The position numbers were made by a program, and so were the translations under genes. DNA of 64,000 nt from Marixanthomonas sp002364245 (GTDB taxonomy: Bacteria; Bacteroidota; Bacteroidia; Flavobacteriales; Flavobacteriaceae), in the NCBI GenBank assembly GCA_963973455.1, contig CAXAZF010000001.1:248001-312000 (forward strand). Direction: 5' to 3'. Below, piece by piece: positions 34,624 to 42,542 of this stretch. A model generated the notes under the pieces. The model searched no databases. It was not told where the DNA came from and saw nothing but the letters and a program-made list of their open reading frames with translations. Position 1 is the first letter of the stretch. Each line of letters starts with the position of its first letter.

Positions 34624-35745
34624 ATGAAAAAATTACTAATCCTTTTACTCTGCCTTACTGTTTTGACTTCTTGTGCTCAACGTAAAAAAGAAAACGACGT
34701 AGCTATAACAACACAAGAAACACGAAGTTATAGTACCGAAAAAGTAGTAAACAACCTTAATAATCCTTGGGGGATGACCTGGCTACCCGATGGTAGCATG
34801 CTAATTACCGAAAAAGCTGGTACCCTCATTCATTTTAAAGACGAAAACAAAACAGAAATAAAAAACGTCCCAGAAGTGTATAACCGTGGACAGGGTGGTT
34901 TATTAGATATTGAATTACACCCTAATTATTCAGAGAATGGTTGGATTTACATAACCTATGCTTCTACTGAAGGTGACGGTGACGGAGGAAACACCAAGCT
35001 TATTCGATGTAAGCTAGCGAACGGTTCTTTAACTGAAATCGATGAGCTTTACAAAGCTACCCCAAATACCACAAGAGGACAGCATTTTGGTTCGCGTATT
35101 GAGTTTGACAACGAGGGGTATCTATATTTTTCAATAGGCGAACGGGGAAATCGCGACGTAAATCCGCAAGATATTACCCGTGATGGTGGTAAAATTTACC
35201 GTTTGAATGACGATGGTAGTATTCCAAACGATAATCCTTTCGTAGATGAAGCAAATGCAAAAAAAGCAATTTACACTTACGGAAATAGAAATCCTCAAGG
35301 CGTAGCAAAACACCCCACAACCGGAAAAATATGGATTCACGAACATGGTCCCAAAGGTGGTGACGAAATTAATATTGTAGAAAAAGGAGCTAATTACGGC
35401 TGGCCAGTAGTTTCATATGGAGTAAACTATAGTGGTACAAAATTTACAGATATCACTTCAAAGCCCGGAATGAAACAGCCCGTTTATTATTGGGTTCCTT
35501 CTATCGCACCATGCGGGATGGACTTTGTAACCGGAGATAACTACCCAGAATGGAAAGGTCATTTGTTGGTTGGTTCATTAAAGTTCAATTATGTGGAACT
35601 GGTAAAATTGGACGGAACCGAAGTTACGGGCCGCGAAAAAATTGCACAAGATATTGGTCGTGTACGCAACGTAAAAATGGGCCCAGATGGTTATATTTAC
35701 ATCGCTGTTGAAGGACAAGGAATATTCAAAGTTGTTCCTCAATAA
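34624..35745 (+). CDS. PQQ-dependent sugar dehydrogenase (aldose dehydrogenase family), lipoprotein
   Basis: A 373-residue protein exported as a lipoprotein (LLILLLCLTVLTSCAQ, Cys 17). The beta-propeller has NNPWGMTWLPDGSMLITEKA, GQGGLLDIELHP, RNPQGVAKHPTTG and EHGPKGGDEINIVEKGANYG, the motifs of the soluble GDH/YliI family. It should oxidise aldoses with PQQ and Ca2+ and pass electrons on. The cytochrome c gene 39 bp downstream could be the acceptor (inferred). TATCTTTT at 34600-34607 is a possible -7 box. Whether the cell makes PQQ is not shown in this window. Confidence 0.9.
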   Translation: MKKLLILLLCLTVLTSCAQRKKENDVAITTQETRSYSTEKVVNNLNNPWGMTWLPDGSMLITEKAGTLIHFKDENKTEIKNVPEVYNRGQGGLLDIELHPNYSENGWIYITYASTEGDGDGGNTKLIRCKLANGSLTEIDELYKATPNTTRGQHFGSRIEFDNEGYLYFSIGERGNRDVNPQDITRDGGKIYRLNDDGSIPNDNPFVDEANAKKAIYTYGNRNPQGVAKHPTTGKIWIHEHGPKGGDEINIVEKGANYGWPVVSYGVNYSGTKFTDITSKPGMKQPVYYWVPSIAPCGMDFVTGDNYPEWKGHLLVGSLKFNYVELVKLDGTEVTGREKIAQDIGRVRNVKMGPDGYIYIAVEGQGIFKVVPQ

Positions 35746-35784
35746 TTTTATAAAAACATCAATCACTATTTTACATTTTAACCT

Positions 35785-36246
35785 ATGCAAAAAATTGCCG
35801 CAATTCTATTTACTTTTATAATATTAACCGCTTGTAATGATTCAAAAAAAGAGAAAAAAGAACCCATAAAAATTGGAAACACTACGGCTGAAATGTCGCA
35901 AGAAAAGAGGACACCTCAACAAGCCAGTAAAGAAAATGGCGCCATTATCTACACCGATTTCTGTATGCAATGTCACTTAGGAAACGGTAAAGGAGTCCCA
36001 AACACTTTCCCGCCTTTGGCAGGATCTAATTGGTTAACCGAAAAAAGGGAAGAAAGCATTCATGCAGTAAAATATGGCCAAAGTGGAGAAATTGAAGTTA
36101 ACGGTAAAAAGTACGATGGTGTCATGGTTCCTATGGGGTTGAGCGACAAAGAAGTTGCCGATGTTTTAAACTACGTGATGACCTCTTGGGGAAATACACA
36201 AGACAAACCAGTTACAGAAGAAGAAGTAGCAAATATTAAAAAGTAG
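35785..36246 (+). CDS. c-type cytochrome, lipoprotein
   Basis: A 153-residue protein with a lipoprotein signal (FTFIILTACN, Cys 17) and one haem c site: C60-M-Q-C63-H64, with Met 117 (VMVPMGLSD) as the likely sixth ligand. Length and arrangement match class I cytochromes. The gene directly follows the PQQ-type dehydrogenase, so electron transfer from it is a reasonable inference. The C-terminus is Glu/Val-rich without further motifs. Confidence 0.9.
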   Translation: MQKIAAILFTFIILTACNDSKKEKKEPIKIGNTTAEMSQEKRTPQQASKENGAIIYTDFCMQCHLGNGKGVPNTFPPLAGSNWLTEKREESIHAVKYGQSGEIEVNGKKYDGVMVPMGLSDKEVADVLNYVMTSWGNTQDKPVTEEEVANIKK

Positions 36247-36299
36247 ATAAAGACTTTTCTTTATTCTGTCCGCTATATCCTATATTCTTATTTAATCCC

Positions 36300-36307
36300 T
36301 ACTTTTG
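36300..36307 (+). promoter_or_regulatory. -7 box of the udk operon
   Basis: TACTTTTG is an exact match to TAnnTTTG, 16 bp upstream of the udk ATG at 36324. A clear -33 TTTG is not seen at the usual distance. Confidence 0.5.
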
Positions 36308-36323
36308 TAAAAACTAAAAAAAC

Positions 36324-36944
36324 ATGCTCATAATTGGCATTGCCGGCGGTACTGGAAGTGGAAAAACAACCGTTGTGCAACAAATTGTTGAAGAATTACC
36401 AGCAGATGAAGTTTGTATCATCTCGCAAGATTCATATTATAAAGATACTTCTCACTTATCGCTTGAAGAACGGGTAAAAATAAATTTTGACCATCCACAA
36501 GCCATTGATTTCGACTTGTTAGTGAATCATTTAAAAGAACTGAAAGATGGAAACAGTTTTGAACAACCAGTCTATAGTTTTGTAGATCATAACCGAACTG
36601 GAGAAACCGTTACCACGCATCCAAGAAAAGTGGTTATTGTAGAAGGGATTTTAATATTAACCCACCCAGACATTCGGGAGTTGTTCGATATTAAAATATT
36701 TGTTCACGCCGATAGTGATGAGCGTTTAATACGAAGGTTAAAACGGGATATCGCAGAACGAGGCAGGGATTTGGATGAAGTGTTAACCCGCTACCAAACC
36801 ACCTTGAAACCTATGCATCAGCAGTTCATTGAACCAACAAAAGAATTTGCCGATATTATTATCCCTACCAATAAATATAATACGGTTGCCGTTAATTTAA
36901 TACGAAGCATCATCAATCAAAAATTAGGAAAAAACGAATCGTGA
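36324..36944 (+). CDS. udk: uridine kinase
   Basis: A 206-residue P-loop kinase that phosphorylates uridine and cytidine in pyrimidine salvage. GIAGGTGSGKTT (P-loop at residues 8-15), ISQDSYYKD, FDHPQAIDFDLL, VYSFVDHNRTGE and VVIVEGILIL are the family motifs, and the later RLIRRLKRDIAERGRDL is the lid/catalytic arginine segment. Length is normal. It starts a plus-strand run through ftsB-like, mutA, a small membrane gene, mutB and a GNAT gene, all overlapping. Confidence 0.95.
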   Translation: MLIIGIAGGTGSGKTTVVQQIVEELPADEVCIISQDSYYKDTSHLSLEERVKINFDHPQAIDFDLLVNHLKELKDGNSFEQPVYSFVDHNRTGETVTTHPRKVVIVEGILILTHPDIRELFDIKIFVHADSDERLIRRLKRDIAERGRDLDEVLTRYQTTLKPMHQQFIEPTKEFADIIIPTNKYNTVAVNLIRSIINQKLGKNES

Positions 36945-37276
36945 AATTTTCAGAAATAAAACAAAAAAAATGGTTCAAAATACTGAGCAACAAATACATG
37001 CTCATTGTTTTGGTATTTCTGACATGGATGATTTTTTTCGATACCAATTCGTGGTTTATTCATGATGAATTGGATGAAGACATTAAAGGATTACAAGAAA
37101 ATGCTGAATTTTATAAAACTGAAATAGAAAAAGACAAAGCGTTTATCGAAAAAATGAAAGATAGTGACGAAGTTGAAAAGTTTGCACGCGAAAAATACTA
37201 TCTTAAAAGAGAGAACGAAGATATTTATATTATAGAACACGAAGACAGCCTTAAAAACAAGGAAGACGATGAGTGA
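36941..37276 (+). CDS. FtsB/DivIC-like septum formation initiator family protein
   Basis: A 111-residue bitopic protein: short basic N-terminus, one membrane helix (MLIVLVFLTWMIFF), then a coiled coil rich in Glu/Lys and the conserved FAREKYYLKRENEDIYII that ends the DivIC domain. FtsB-type proteins link FtsQ and FtsL at the division site. The start is GTG at 36941 overlapping the udk stop (GTGA). The same gene order (udk, ftsB-like, mutA) is common in flavobacteria from what I recall. Confidence 0.88.
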   Translation: MKFSEIKQKKWFKILSNKYMLIVLVFLTWMIFFDTNSWFIHDELDEDIKGLQENAEFYKTEIEKDKAFIEKMKDSDEVEKFAREKYYLKRENEDIYIIEHEDSLKNKEDDE

Positions 37277-38690
37277 TTTATTTAAAGATTTTGATTCTGT
37301 TTCTGCCAGAGAGTGGAAGCAAAAAATACAAGCCGACCTAAAAGGTGCCGATTATAACGAAACGCTCGTTTGGCAAAGTCGGGAAGGTATTCACGTAAAA
37401 CCGTTTTACCATCCGGATGATTTTGAAAAAGCCTTTACCCCTATTCCCGGGCAACCTAGTACTTGGAATATTGCACAGCACATTTTTATTGATGACGAAG
37501 CAATTGCCAATAATTTAGCAATCGACGCCATAGAAAGAGGTGCAGAAGCGATTATTTTTGAAGCAGAAAATGAATTTGATATTAAAAAAATATTCAAAGC
37601 GTTTCCTTTTAACAAAACCACAATCTATTTCAAGCTAACATTTCTTTCAGAAAACTTTTTTAGTAAACTAAAGCAGTTTCTTTCTGAAAAAAAAGCTACT
37701 GTTTATTACAATATTGATTTAATAGGAAATCTCACCCTTTCGGGAAACTGGTTTCATAATTTAAAAGAAGACCATAAAATTTTAGAAAATATTCTTTCTG
37801 AAAATTCTTCCGAAGCAATTATAAGCGTTGATACAACCGGCTATCAAAATGCTGGAGCAACGATAGTACAACAATTAGCCTATGCACTTTCTCACGCCAA
37901 TGAATATTTAAATCATTTTGACAATGTCACCCTGAGCCCTTCGATAAACTCAGGACAGGCTAAAGTCGAAGGGTCAAACTCACAACAATCTCTTGAAATC
38001 ACTTTCAAAGTCGCCATAGGTTCTAACTACTTTTTTGAAATCGCAAAGATCAGGGCGCTTCGAAAATTATACGCCGCACTAGCTTCAGAATATAAAATTT
38101 CTGAAACATGCCACATTATTGCCGTCCCTTCAAAACGCAATAAGACCTTATACGATTATAACGTGAATATGTTACGAACCACTACGGAATGTATGAGTGC
38201 CGTATTAGGCGGTGCCGACACTATTTGTAATTTACCGTACGATGCGTTATACCACAAAAGCAATGAATTTGGAGAGCGCATAAGCCGTAACCAACTGTTG
38301 GTATTGAAAGAAGAAAGCTATTTTGATACGGTTAGCAATGCAGCCGATGGAACATACTACATAGAAAGCTTAACCGACGAACTCGCCGAAAAAGCACTGG
38401 AATTATTTAAAACCATTGAAAAAGGTGGCGGATTTCTACAACAGTTGAAAGAAGGGAAAGTTCAACAAAAAATTAAAGAAAGTGCCGAAAAGGAGCAAAA
38501 ACTTTACGACGGAGGAAAGCTGAAGTTAGTAGGAACAAACTACCATACCAATCCAGAAGATTGTATGAAAGAGGATTTAGACCTCTATCCTTTTGTAAAA
38601 ACAAAGCCAAGAAAAACAATTATTGAACCTATTATTGAAAAAAGGTTAGCAGAGCAAACGGAACAGGAACGCTTAAAACAAGAGTCATGA
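37269..38690 (+). CDS. mutA: methylmalonyl-CoA mutase small (alpha-like, non-cobalamin) subunit
   Basis: A 473-residue TIM-barrel protein without the C-terminal B12 domain, as expected for the small subunit of the two-subunit enzyme interconverting methylmalonyl-CoA and succinyl-CoA. FKVAIGSNYFFEIAKIRALR and TTTECMSAVLGGADTICN are family signatures. Residues about 222-241 (TLSPSINSGQAKVEGSNSQQ) are an in-frame insertion encoded by a palindromic repeat at 37931-37973, just before LEITFKVAIGSN; the barrel motifs on both sides are intact. The ATG overlaps the upstream gene by 8 bp, and the TGA overlaps the small gene downstream. Confidence 0.93.
   Translation: MSDLFKDFDSVSAREWKQKIQADLKGADYNETLVWQSREGIHVKPFYHPDDFEKAFTPIPGQPSTWNIAQHIFIDDEAIANNLAIDAIERGAEAIIFEAENEFDIKKIFKAFPFNKTTIYFKLTFLSENFFSKLKQFLSEKKATVYYNIDLIGNLTLSGNWFHNLKEDHKILENILSENSSEAIISVDTTGYQNAGATIVQQLAYALSHANEYLNHFDNVTLSPSINSGQAKVEGSNSQQSLEITFKVAIGSNYFFEIAKIRALRKLYAALASEYKISETCHIIAVPSKRNKTLYDYNVNMLRTTTECMSAVLGGADTICNLPYDALYHKSNEFGERISRNQLLVLKEESYFDTVSNAADGTYYIESLTDELAEKALELFKTIEKGGGFLQQLKEGKVQQKIKESAEKEQKLYDGGKLKLVGTNYHTNPEDCMKEDLDLYPFVKTKPRKTIIEPIIEKRLAEQTEQERLKQES
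37931..37973. repeat. palindromic repeat inserted in the mutA coding sequence
   Basis: Two interleaved inverted repeats: CCTGAG (37931-37936) with CTCAGG (37949-37954), and CCCTTCGA (37937-37944) with TCGAAGGG (37966-37973). The part CCCTTCGATAAACTCAGGAC then AGGCT matches, with few changes, the insertion at 25897-25922 in composite copy A. It keeps the reading frame. Confidence 0.88.
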
Positions 38691-38872
38691 GTCGAGAAGC
38701 ACTTGAAATAATCTTAGGCATTGGGTTTGCTATTATAGGTCTTGCCTTATTTATAAGAAGGGACACCTTAAGCAAATCGAAATATTATAGAATTATAATG
38801 ATTATTGCCGCTATTTTGTTTGTAGCATTTGCGGTATATTTAGGATTTAGAAGTTTTAATAGTTATGAGTAG
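38687..38872 (+). CDS. small two-helix membrane protein between mutA and mutB
   Basis: A 61-residue protein with two predicted membrane helices (IILGIGFAIIGLALFI and IIMIIAAILFVAFAVYLGF) joined by a short basic loop (RRDTLSKSKYYR). The ATG overlaps the mutA TGA by four bases (ATGA) and its end overlaps the mutB start by 8 bp, so it is translationally embedded in the mutase operon. No family is recognised. The tight overlaps argue for a real gene; a link to the mutase is not shown. Confidence 0.7.
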   Translation: MSREALEIILGIGFAIIGLALFIRRDTLSKSKYYRIIMIIAAILFVAFAVYLGFRSFNSYE

Positions 38873-41006
38873 AAAAGATGTTCAACATATTAGCTTAAAA
38901 AAAACGGAAAGTAAAAGTCCGAAACCTAGCGTAGCAAATAAAACATACACCACTGCTGAAAAAATCGATGTTAAAAACCGATATTCGGCTGAAGATTTAA
39001 AGAATTTAGATCATTTAGAGTTTGCCGCCGGAATTTCACCGTATCTACGAGGCCCCTACTCTACTATGTATGTTCGTAGACCTTGGACCATCCGTCAATA
39101 TGCAGGTTTTTCAACTGCGGAAGAAAGTAACGCTTTTTACCGTAGAAACTTAGCTGCTGGACAAAAAGGTCTTTCGGTAGCGTTTGATTTGGCAACGCAT
39201 CGTGGCTATGATAGTGATCACGAACGTGTTTTTGGTGACGTAGGAAAAGCAGGAGTTGCGATTGATTCGGTTGAAGACATGAAAATTCTTTTCGATCAAA
39301 TTCCGTTGGACAAAATGAGCGTTTCTATGACCATGAATGGTGCCGTTTTACCTATTATGGCATTTTATATTGTCGCTGCCGAAGAACAAGGCGTTTCACC
39401 CGAAGCCTTGGCAGGAACCATCCAAAACGATATTTTAAAGGAGTTTATGGTGCGGAACACCTACATTTATCCGCCTACGCCGTCGATGAAAATTATTAGT
39501 GACATATTTGAATTTACTTCCAACAATATGCCACGTTTTAACTCTATTTCTATTTCAGGGTACCATATGCAAGAAGCGGGAGCTACTTGTGATATTGAGC
39601 TGGCATACACTTTGGCCGATGGATTAGAATATATTAAAACCGGTATCGATGCTGGGATGGATATTGACACCTTCGCCCCTCGTCTATCTTTTTTCTGGGC
39701 GATTGGGATGAACCATTTTATGGAAATTGCCAAAATGCGAGCCGCTCGTATGTTATGGGCTAAATTGGTAAAACGATTCAACCCTAAAAATCCAAAATCA
39801 TTATCCCTTCGAACACACTGCCAGACCAGTGGTTGGAGTTTAACCGAACAAGATCCTTTTAACAACGTAGCTCGAACCTGTATTGAAGCTTCTGCTGCTG
39901 CTTTTGGTGGTACGCAATCATTACATACGAATGCGTTGGACGAAGCAATCGCCTTACCAACTGATTTTTCAGCAAGAATTGCGCGAAACACACAAATTTA
40001 CCTTCAAGAAGAAACTGAAATCACTAAAACTGTCGATCCTTGGGCAGGCAGTTACTACGTAGAAAAATTGACTGATGACATCGCAAAAAGTGCTTGGGCA
40101 CTTATTGAAGAAGTGGAAGAATTAGGCGGTATGACCAAAGCGATTGAAAAAGGGATTCCGAAATTGCGTATTGAAGAAGCTTCTGCAAGAAAACAAGCTC
40201 GTATTGATAGTGGTCAAGACGTTATCGTTGGAACTAACAAATACCGACTTGAAAAAGAAGATCCGCTTCAAATTTTAGATGTGGATAACCAAAAGGTCCG
40301 TACCTCTCAAGTAGAACGTTTAGAGCGCATTAAAAAAGAACGAAACACTCAAAAAGTAAAAGAAACATTACAAAAATTAACTGAATGTGCTAAAACAGGT
40401 GACGGAAATTTATTAGCTTTAGCCATAGATGCAGCCCGGGAACGAGCTACATTAGGTGAAATTTCAGATGCTTTGGAAGAAGAGTTTGGAAGGTATAAAG
40501 CACAAGTAAAATCAGTTAGCGGCGTGTATAGTAACGAAATAAAGAAAGATCCATCGTTTGCCAAAGCAAGGGAATTGGCCGATCAATTTGCTGAATTAGA
40601 AGGGCGTCGACCCCGAATTATGATTGCAAAAATGGGGCAAGACGGTCACGACCGTGGTGCAAAAGTAGTTTCTACCGGTTATGCCGATGTAGGGTTCGAT
40701 GTTGATATAGGCCCTTTATTTCAAACACCTGCTGAAGCAGCCAAACAAGCGGTTGAAAACGATGTACATATTTTAGGGGTTTCTTCATTAGCTGCAGGAC
40801 ATAAAACCTTGGTTCCGCAGGTTATTGAAGAATTAAAGAAACACGATCGCGAAGATATTATGGTAATTGTGGGAGGCGTAATCCCATCACAAGATTATCA
40901 ATATTTATTTGATGCTGGAGCTACTGCTGTGTATGGCCCTGGAACTAAGATAAGTGATGCGGCCATTGAAATACTACAAGTTTTAATTGATGCTGTGGAA
41001 GATTAA
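38865..41006 (+). CDS. mutB: methylmalonyl-CoA mutase large (cobalamin-binding) subunit
   Basis: A 713-residue protein. The TIM barrel has YSTMYVRRPWTIRQYAGFST, AFDLATHRGYDSDH and SLRTHCQTSGWSLTEQDPFNN. The C-terminal Rossmann-like domain carries the base-off cobalamin motif GQDGHDRG (His near residue 593) followed by GFDVDIGPLFQTP. It interconverts (R)-methylmalonyl-CoA and succinyl-CoA with adenosylcobalamin, and with the carboxylase at 30-33.5 kb forms the propionyl-CoA route to succinyl-CoA. The epimerase is not in the window. The stop overlaps the next gene by one base. Confidence 0.96.
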   Translation: MSRKDVQHISLKKTESKSPKPSVANKTYTTAEKIDVKNRYSAEDLKNLDHLEFAAGISPYLRGPYSTMYVRRPWTIRQYAGFSTAEESNAFYRRNLAAGQKGLSVAFDLATHRGYDSDHERVFGDVGKAGVAIDSVEDMKILFDQIPLDKMSVSMTMNGAVLPIMAFYIVAAEEQGVSPEALAGTIQNDILKEFMVRNTYIYPPTPSMKIISDIFEFTSNNMPRFNSISISGYHMQEAGATCDIELAYTLADGLEYIKTGIDAGMDIDTFAPRLSFFWAIGMNHFMEIAKMRAARMLWAKLVKRFNPKNPKSLSLRTHCQTSGWSLTEQDPFNNVARTCIEASAAAFGGTQSLHTNALDEAIALPTDFSARIARNTQIYLQEETEITKTVDPWAGSYYVEKLTDDIAKSAWALIEEVEELGGMTKAIEKGIPKLRIEEASARKQARIDSGQDVIVGTNKYRLEKEDPLQILDVDNQKVRTSQVERLERIKKERNTQKVKETLQKLTECAKTGDGNLLALAIDAARERATLGEISDALEEEFGRYKAQVKSVSGVYSNEIKKDPSFAKARELADQFAELEGRRPRIMIAKMGQDGHDRGAKVVSTGYADVGFDVDIGPLFQTPAEAAKQAVENDVHILGVSSLAAGHKTLVPQVIEELKKHDREDIMVIVGGVIPSQDYQYLFDAGATAVYGPGTKISDAAIEILQVLIDAVED

Positions 41007-41539
41007 TGAAAGACTATATCCTGAAAACAGAGCGATTAGGATTACGAAATTGGCAAGCTTCAGATATTGAACCCTTTACAGAAATGGGCAAAGATCCTGA
41101 AGTGATGCGATACTTCCCTAGCTTACTTTCAGAAGAAGAATCAGGTAATCTCATTCAGAAACTACAAAAGCATTTCATTTTACACGGATACTGCTATTTT
41201 GCTGTTGATATATTAGAAACTTCAGAATTTATCGGTTTTACAGGTTTTATGAATCAAACGTGGGAAAGTAAATTCACTCCTTGCGTAGATATGGGTTGGC
41301 GTTTAAAACGCAGCGCTTGGGGAAAAGGCTATGCTACTGAAGCAGCCAAAGCTTGTTTGGAAGCCGCCTTACCAAAATTCAATCTAAAAGAAGTGTATGC
41401 TTTTACCCCAGATAAAAACATCCCTTCTCAAAAAGTAATGCAGAAAATTGGGATGAATTATGCAGGTGATTTTCAGCATCCAAAATTAATTGGGGATGAT
41501 CGGTTTAAGTATTGTGTGGCTTATAAGAAAAGCTGCTAA
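41006..41539 (+). CDS. GNAT family N-acetyltransferase (RimJ/RimL type)
   Basis: A 177-residue protein opening ILKTERLGLRNWQASDIEPF, with the acetyl-CoA pyrophosphate motif RSAWGKGYATEAAKA and the later NIPSQKVMQKIGM, both typical of Acetyltransf_3. It would acetylate an amino group, possibly on a small molecule or peptide; the substrate is unknown. TAATG coupling to mutB suggests it is translated from the same mRNA, although a functional link need not follow. Confidence 0.88.
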   Translation: MKDYILKTERLGLRNWQASDIEPFTEMGKDPEVMRYFPSLLSEEESGNLIQKLQKHFILHGYCYFAVDILETSEFIGFTGFMNQTWESKFTPCVDMGWRLKRSAWGKGYATEAAKACLEAALPKFNLKEVYAFTPDKNIPSQKVMQKIGMNYAGDFQHPKLIGDDRFKYCVAYKKSC

Positions 41540-41606
41540 TTATTTTACTATGCGCGCATACTAATTGAAAGCGATTCCCTATTTTTACAAGACTAAAAAA
41601 ACAGCT

Positions 41607-42491
41607 ATGGATACTTCAGCAAAAATGCTTCGTGACGATGCACTTAAAGGAAAAACAATAGTCGTTACCGGTGGTGGTAGCGGATTGGGAAAATCGATGA
41701 CCACCTACTTTTTAGAATTAGGTGCCAATGTGGTGATTACTTCCCGAAACATCGAAAAACTTGAAACCGTTAAAAAAGAACTGGAAGAACAGACAGGCGG
41801 CACTGTTTTACCTGTACAATGTGATGTTCGTAATTATGATGAAGTGGAAGCCATGGTACAAGCCTCCGTTAAAGAATTTGGCACTGTCGATGTATTACTG
41901 AATAACGCTGCAGGAAACTTTATTTCCCCTACTGAGCGCCTTTCAGCCAATGCTTTTGATACCATTATCGATATTGTTTTAAAAGGAACAAAAAACTGCA
42001 CCCTTGCTTTCGGAAAACATTGGATTGACAAAAAAGAAAAAAACAAAACCGTTTTAAATATTGTAACAACCTACGCTTTTACGGGATCTGCCTACGTGGT
42101 CCCTAGTGCGACTGCAAAAGCCGGCGTTTTAGCCTTAACCCGCTCTTTAGCGGTAGAATGGGCCAAATACGGAATTCGTTTTAATGCGATTGCTCCAGGA
42201 CCGTTCCCTACCAAAGGTGCCTGGGATCGATTATTACCAGGCGATTTAAAAGAGAAATTTGATTTAGCTAAAAAAGTACCTTTAAAGCGTGTGGGTGACC
42301 ACCAAGAATTGGCAAATTTAGCAGCATACTTAGTTTCAGATTTTTCAGCTTATTTAAATGGTGAAGTAGTTGTAATTGATGGTGGCGAATGGCTTAAAGG
42401 TGCCGGACAAATGAACTTACTTGAAGATGTACCAGACGAAATGTGGGATATGCTTGAAATGATGATTCGTTCTAAGAAAAATAAATCGTAA
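41607..42491 (+). CDS. SDR oxidoreductase resembling 2,4-dienoyl-CoA reductase
   Basis: A 294-residue protein from the ATG at 41607; a TTG frame 14 codons upstream is less likely because it would include the putative -7 box TATTTTTA (about 41579-41586). The NAD(P) motif TGGGSGLG lies at residues 21-28 and NNAAGNF follows. The usual Tyr-x3-Lys is replaced by Ser-x3-Lys (VPSATAKAGV), which is the pattern of mitochondrial 2,4-dienoyl-CoA reductases. It should act in beta-oxidation of unsaturated acyl-CoA. The C-terminus (EMWDMLEMMIRSKKN) is amphipathic. Confidence 0.88.
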   Translation: MDTSAKMLRDDALKGKTIVVTGGGSGLGKSMTTYFLELGANVVITSRNIEKLETVKKELEEQTGGTVLPVQCDVRNYDEVEAMVQASVKEFGTVDVLLNNAAGNFISPTERLSANAFDTIIDIVLKGTKNCTLAFGKHWIDKKEKNKTVLNIVTTYAFTGSAYVVPSATAKAGVLALTRSLAVEWAKYGIRFNAIAPGPFPTKGAWDRLLPGDLKEKFDLAKKVPLKRVGDHQELANLAAYLVSDFSAYLNGEVVVIDGGEWLKGAGQMNLLEDVPDEMWDMLEMMIRSKKNKS

Positions 42492-42542
42492 CATTTTAGA
42501 AAAAACTAATACTAACTACACAAATTGAACAAACAGTATATT

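Noticed and set aside
36247..38700. Cobalamin riboswitch ahead of the mutase genes
   Set aside because: The genes overlap without a leader, and the 77 bases before udk are too short and show no B12-box-like pattern.
39467..39991. 174-codon antisense frame inside mutB
   Set aside because: It mirrors the codon structure of mutB on the other strand and shows no recognisable domain.
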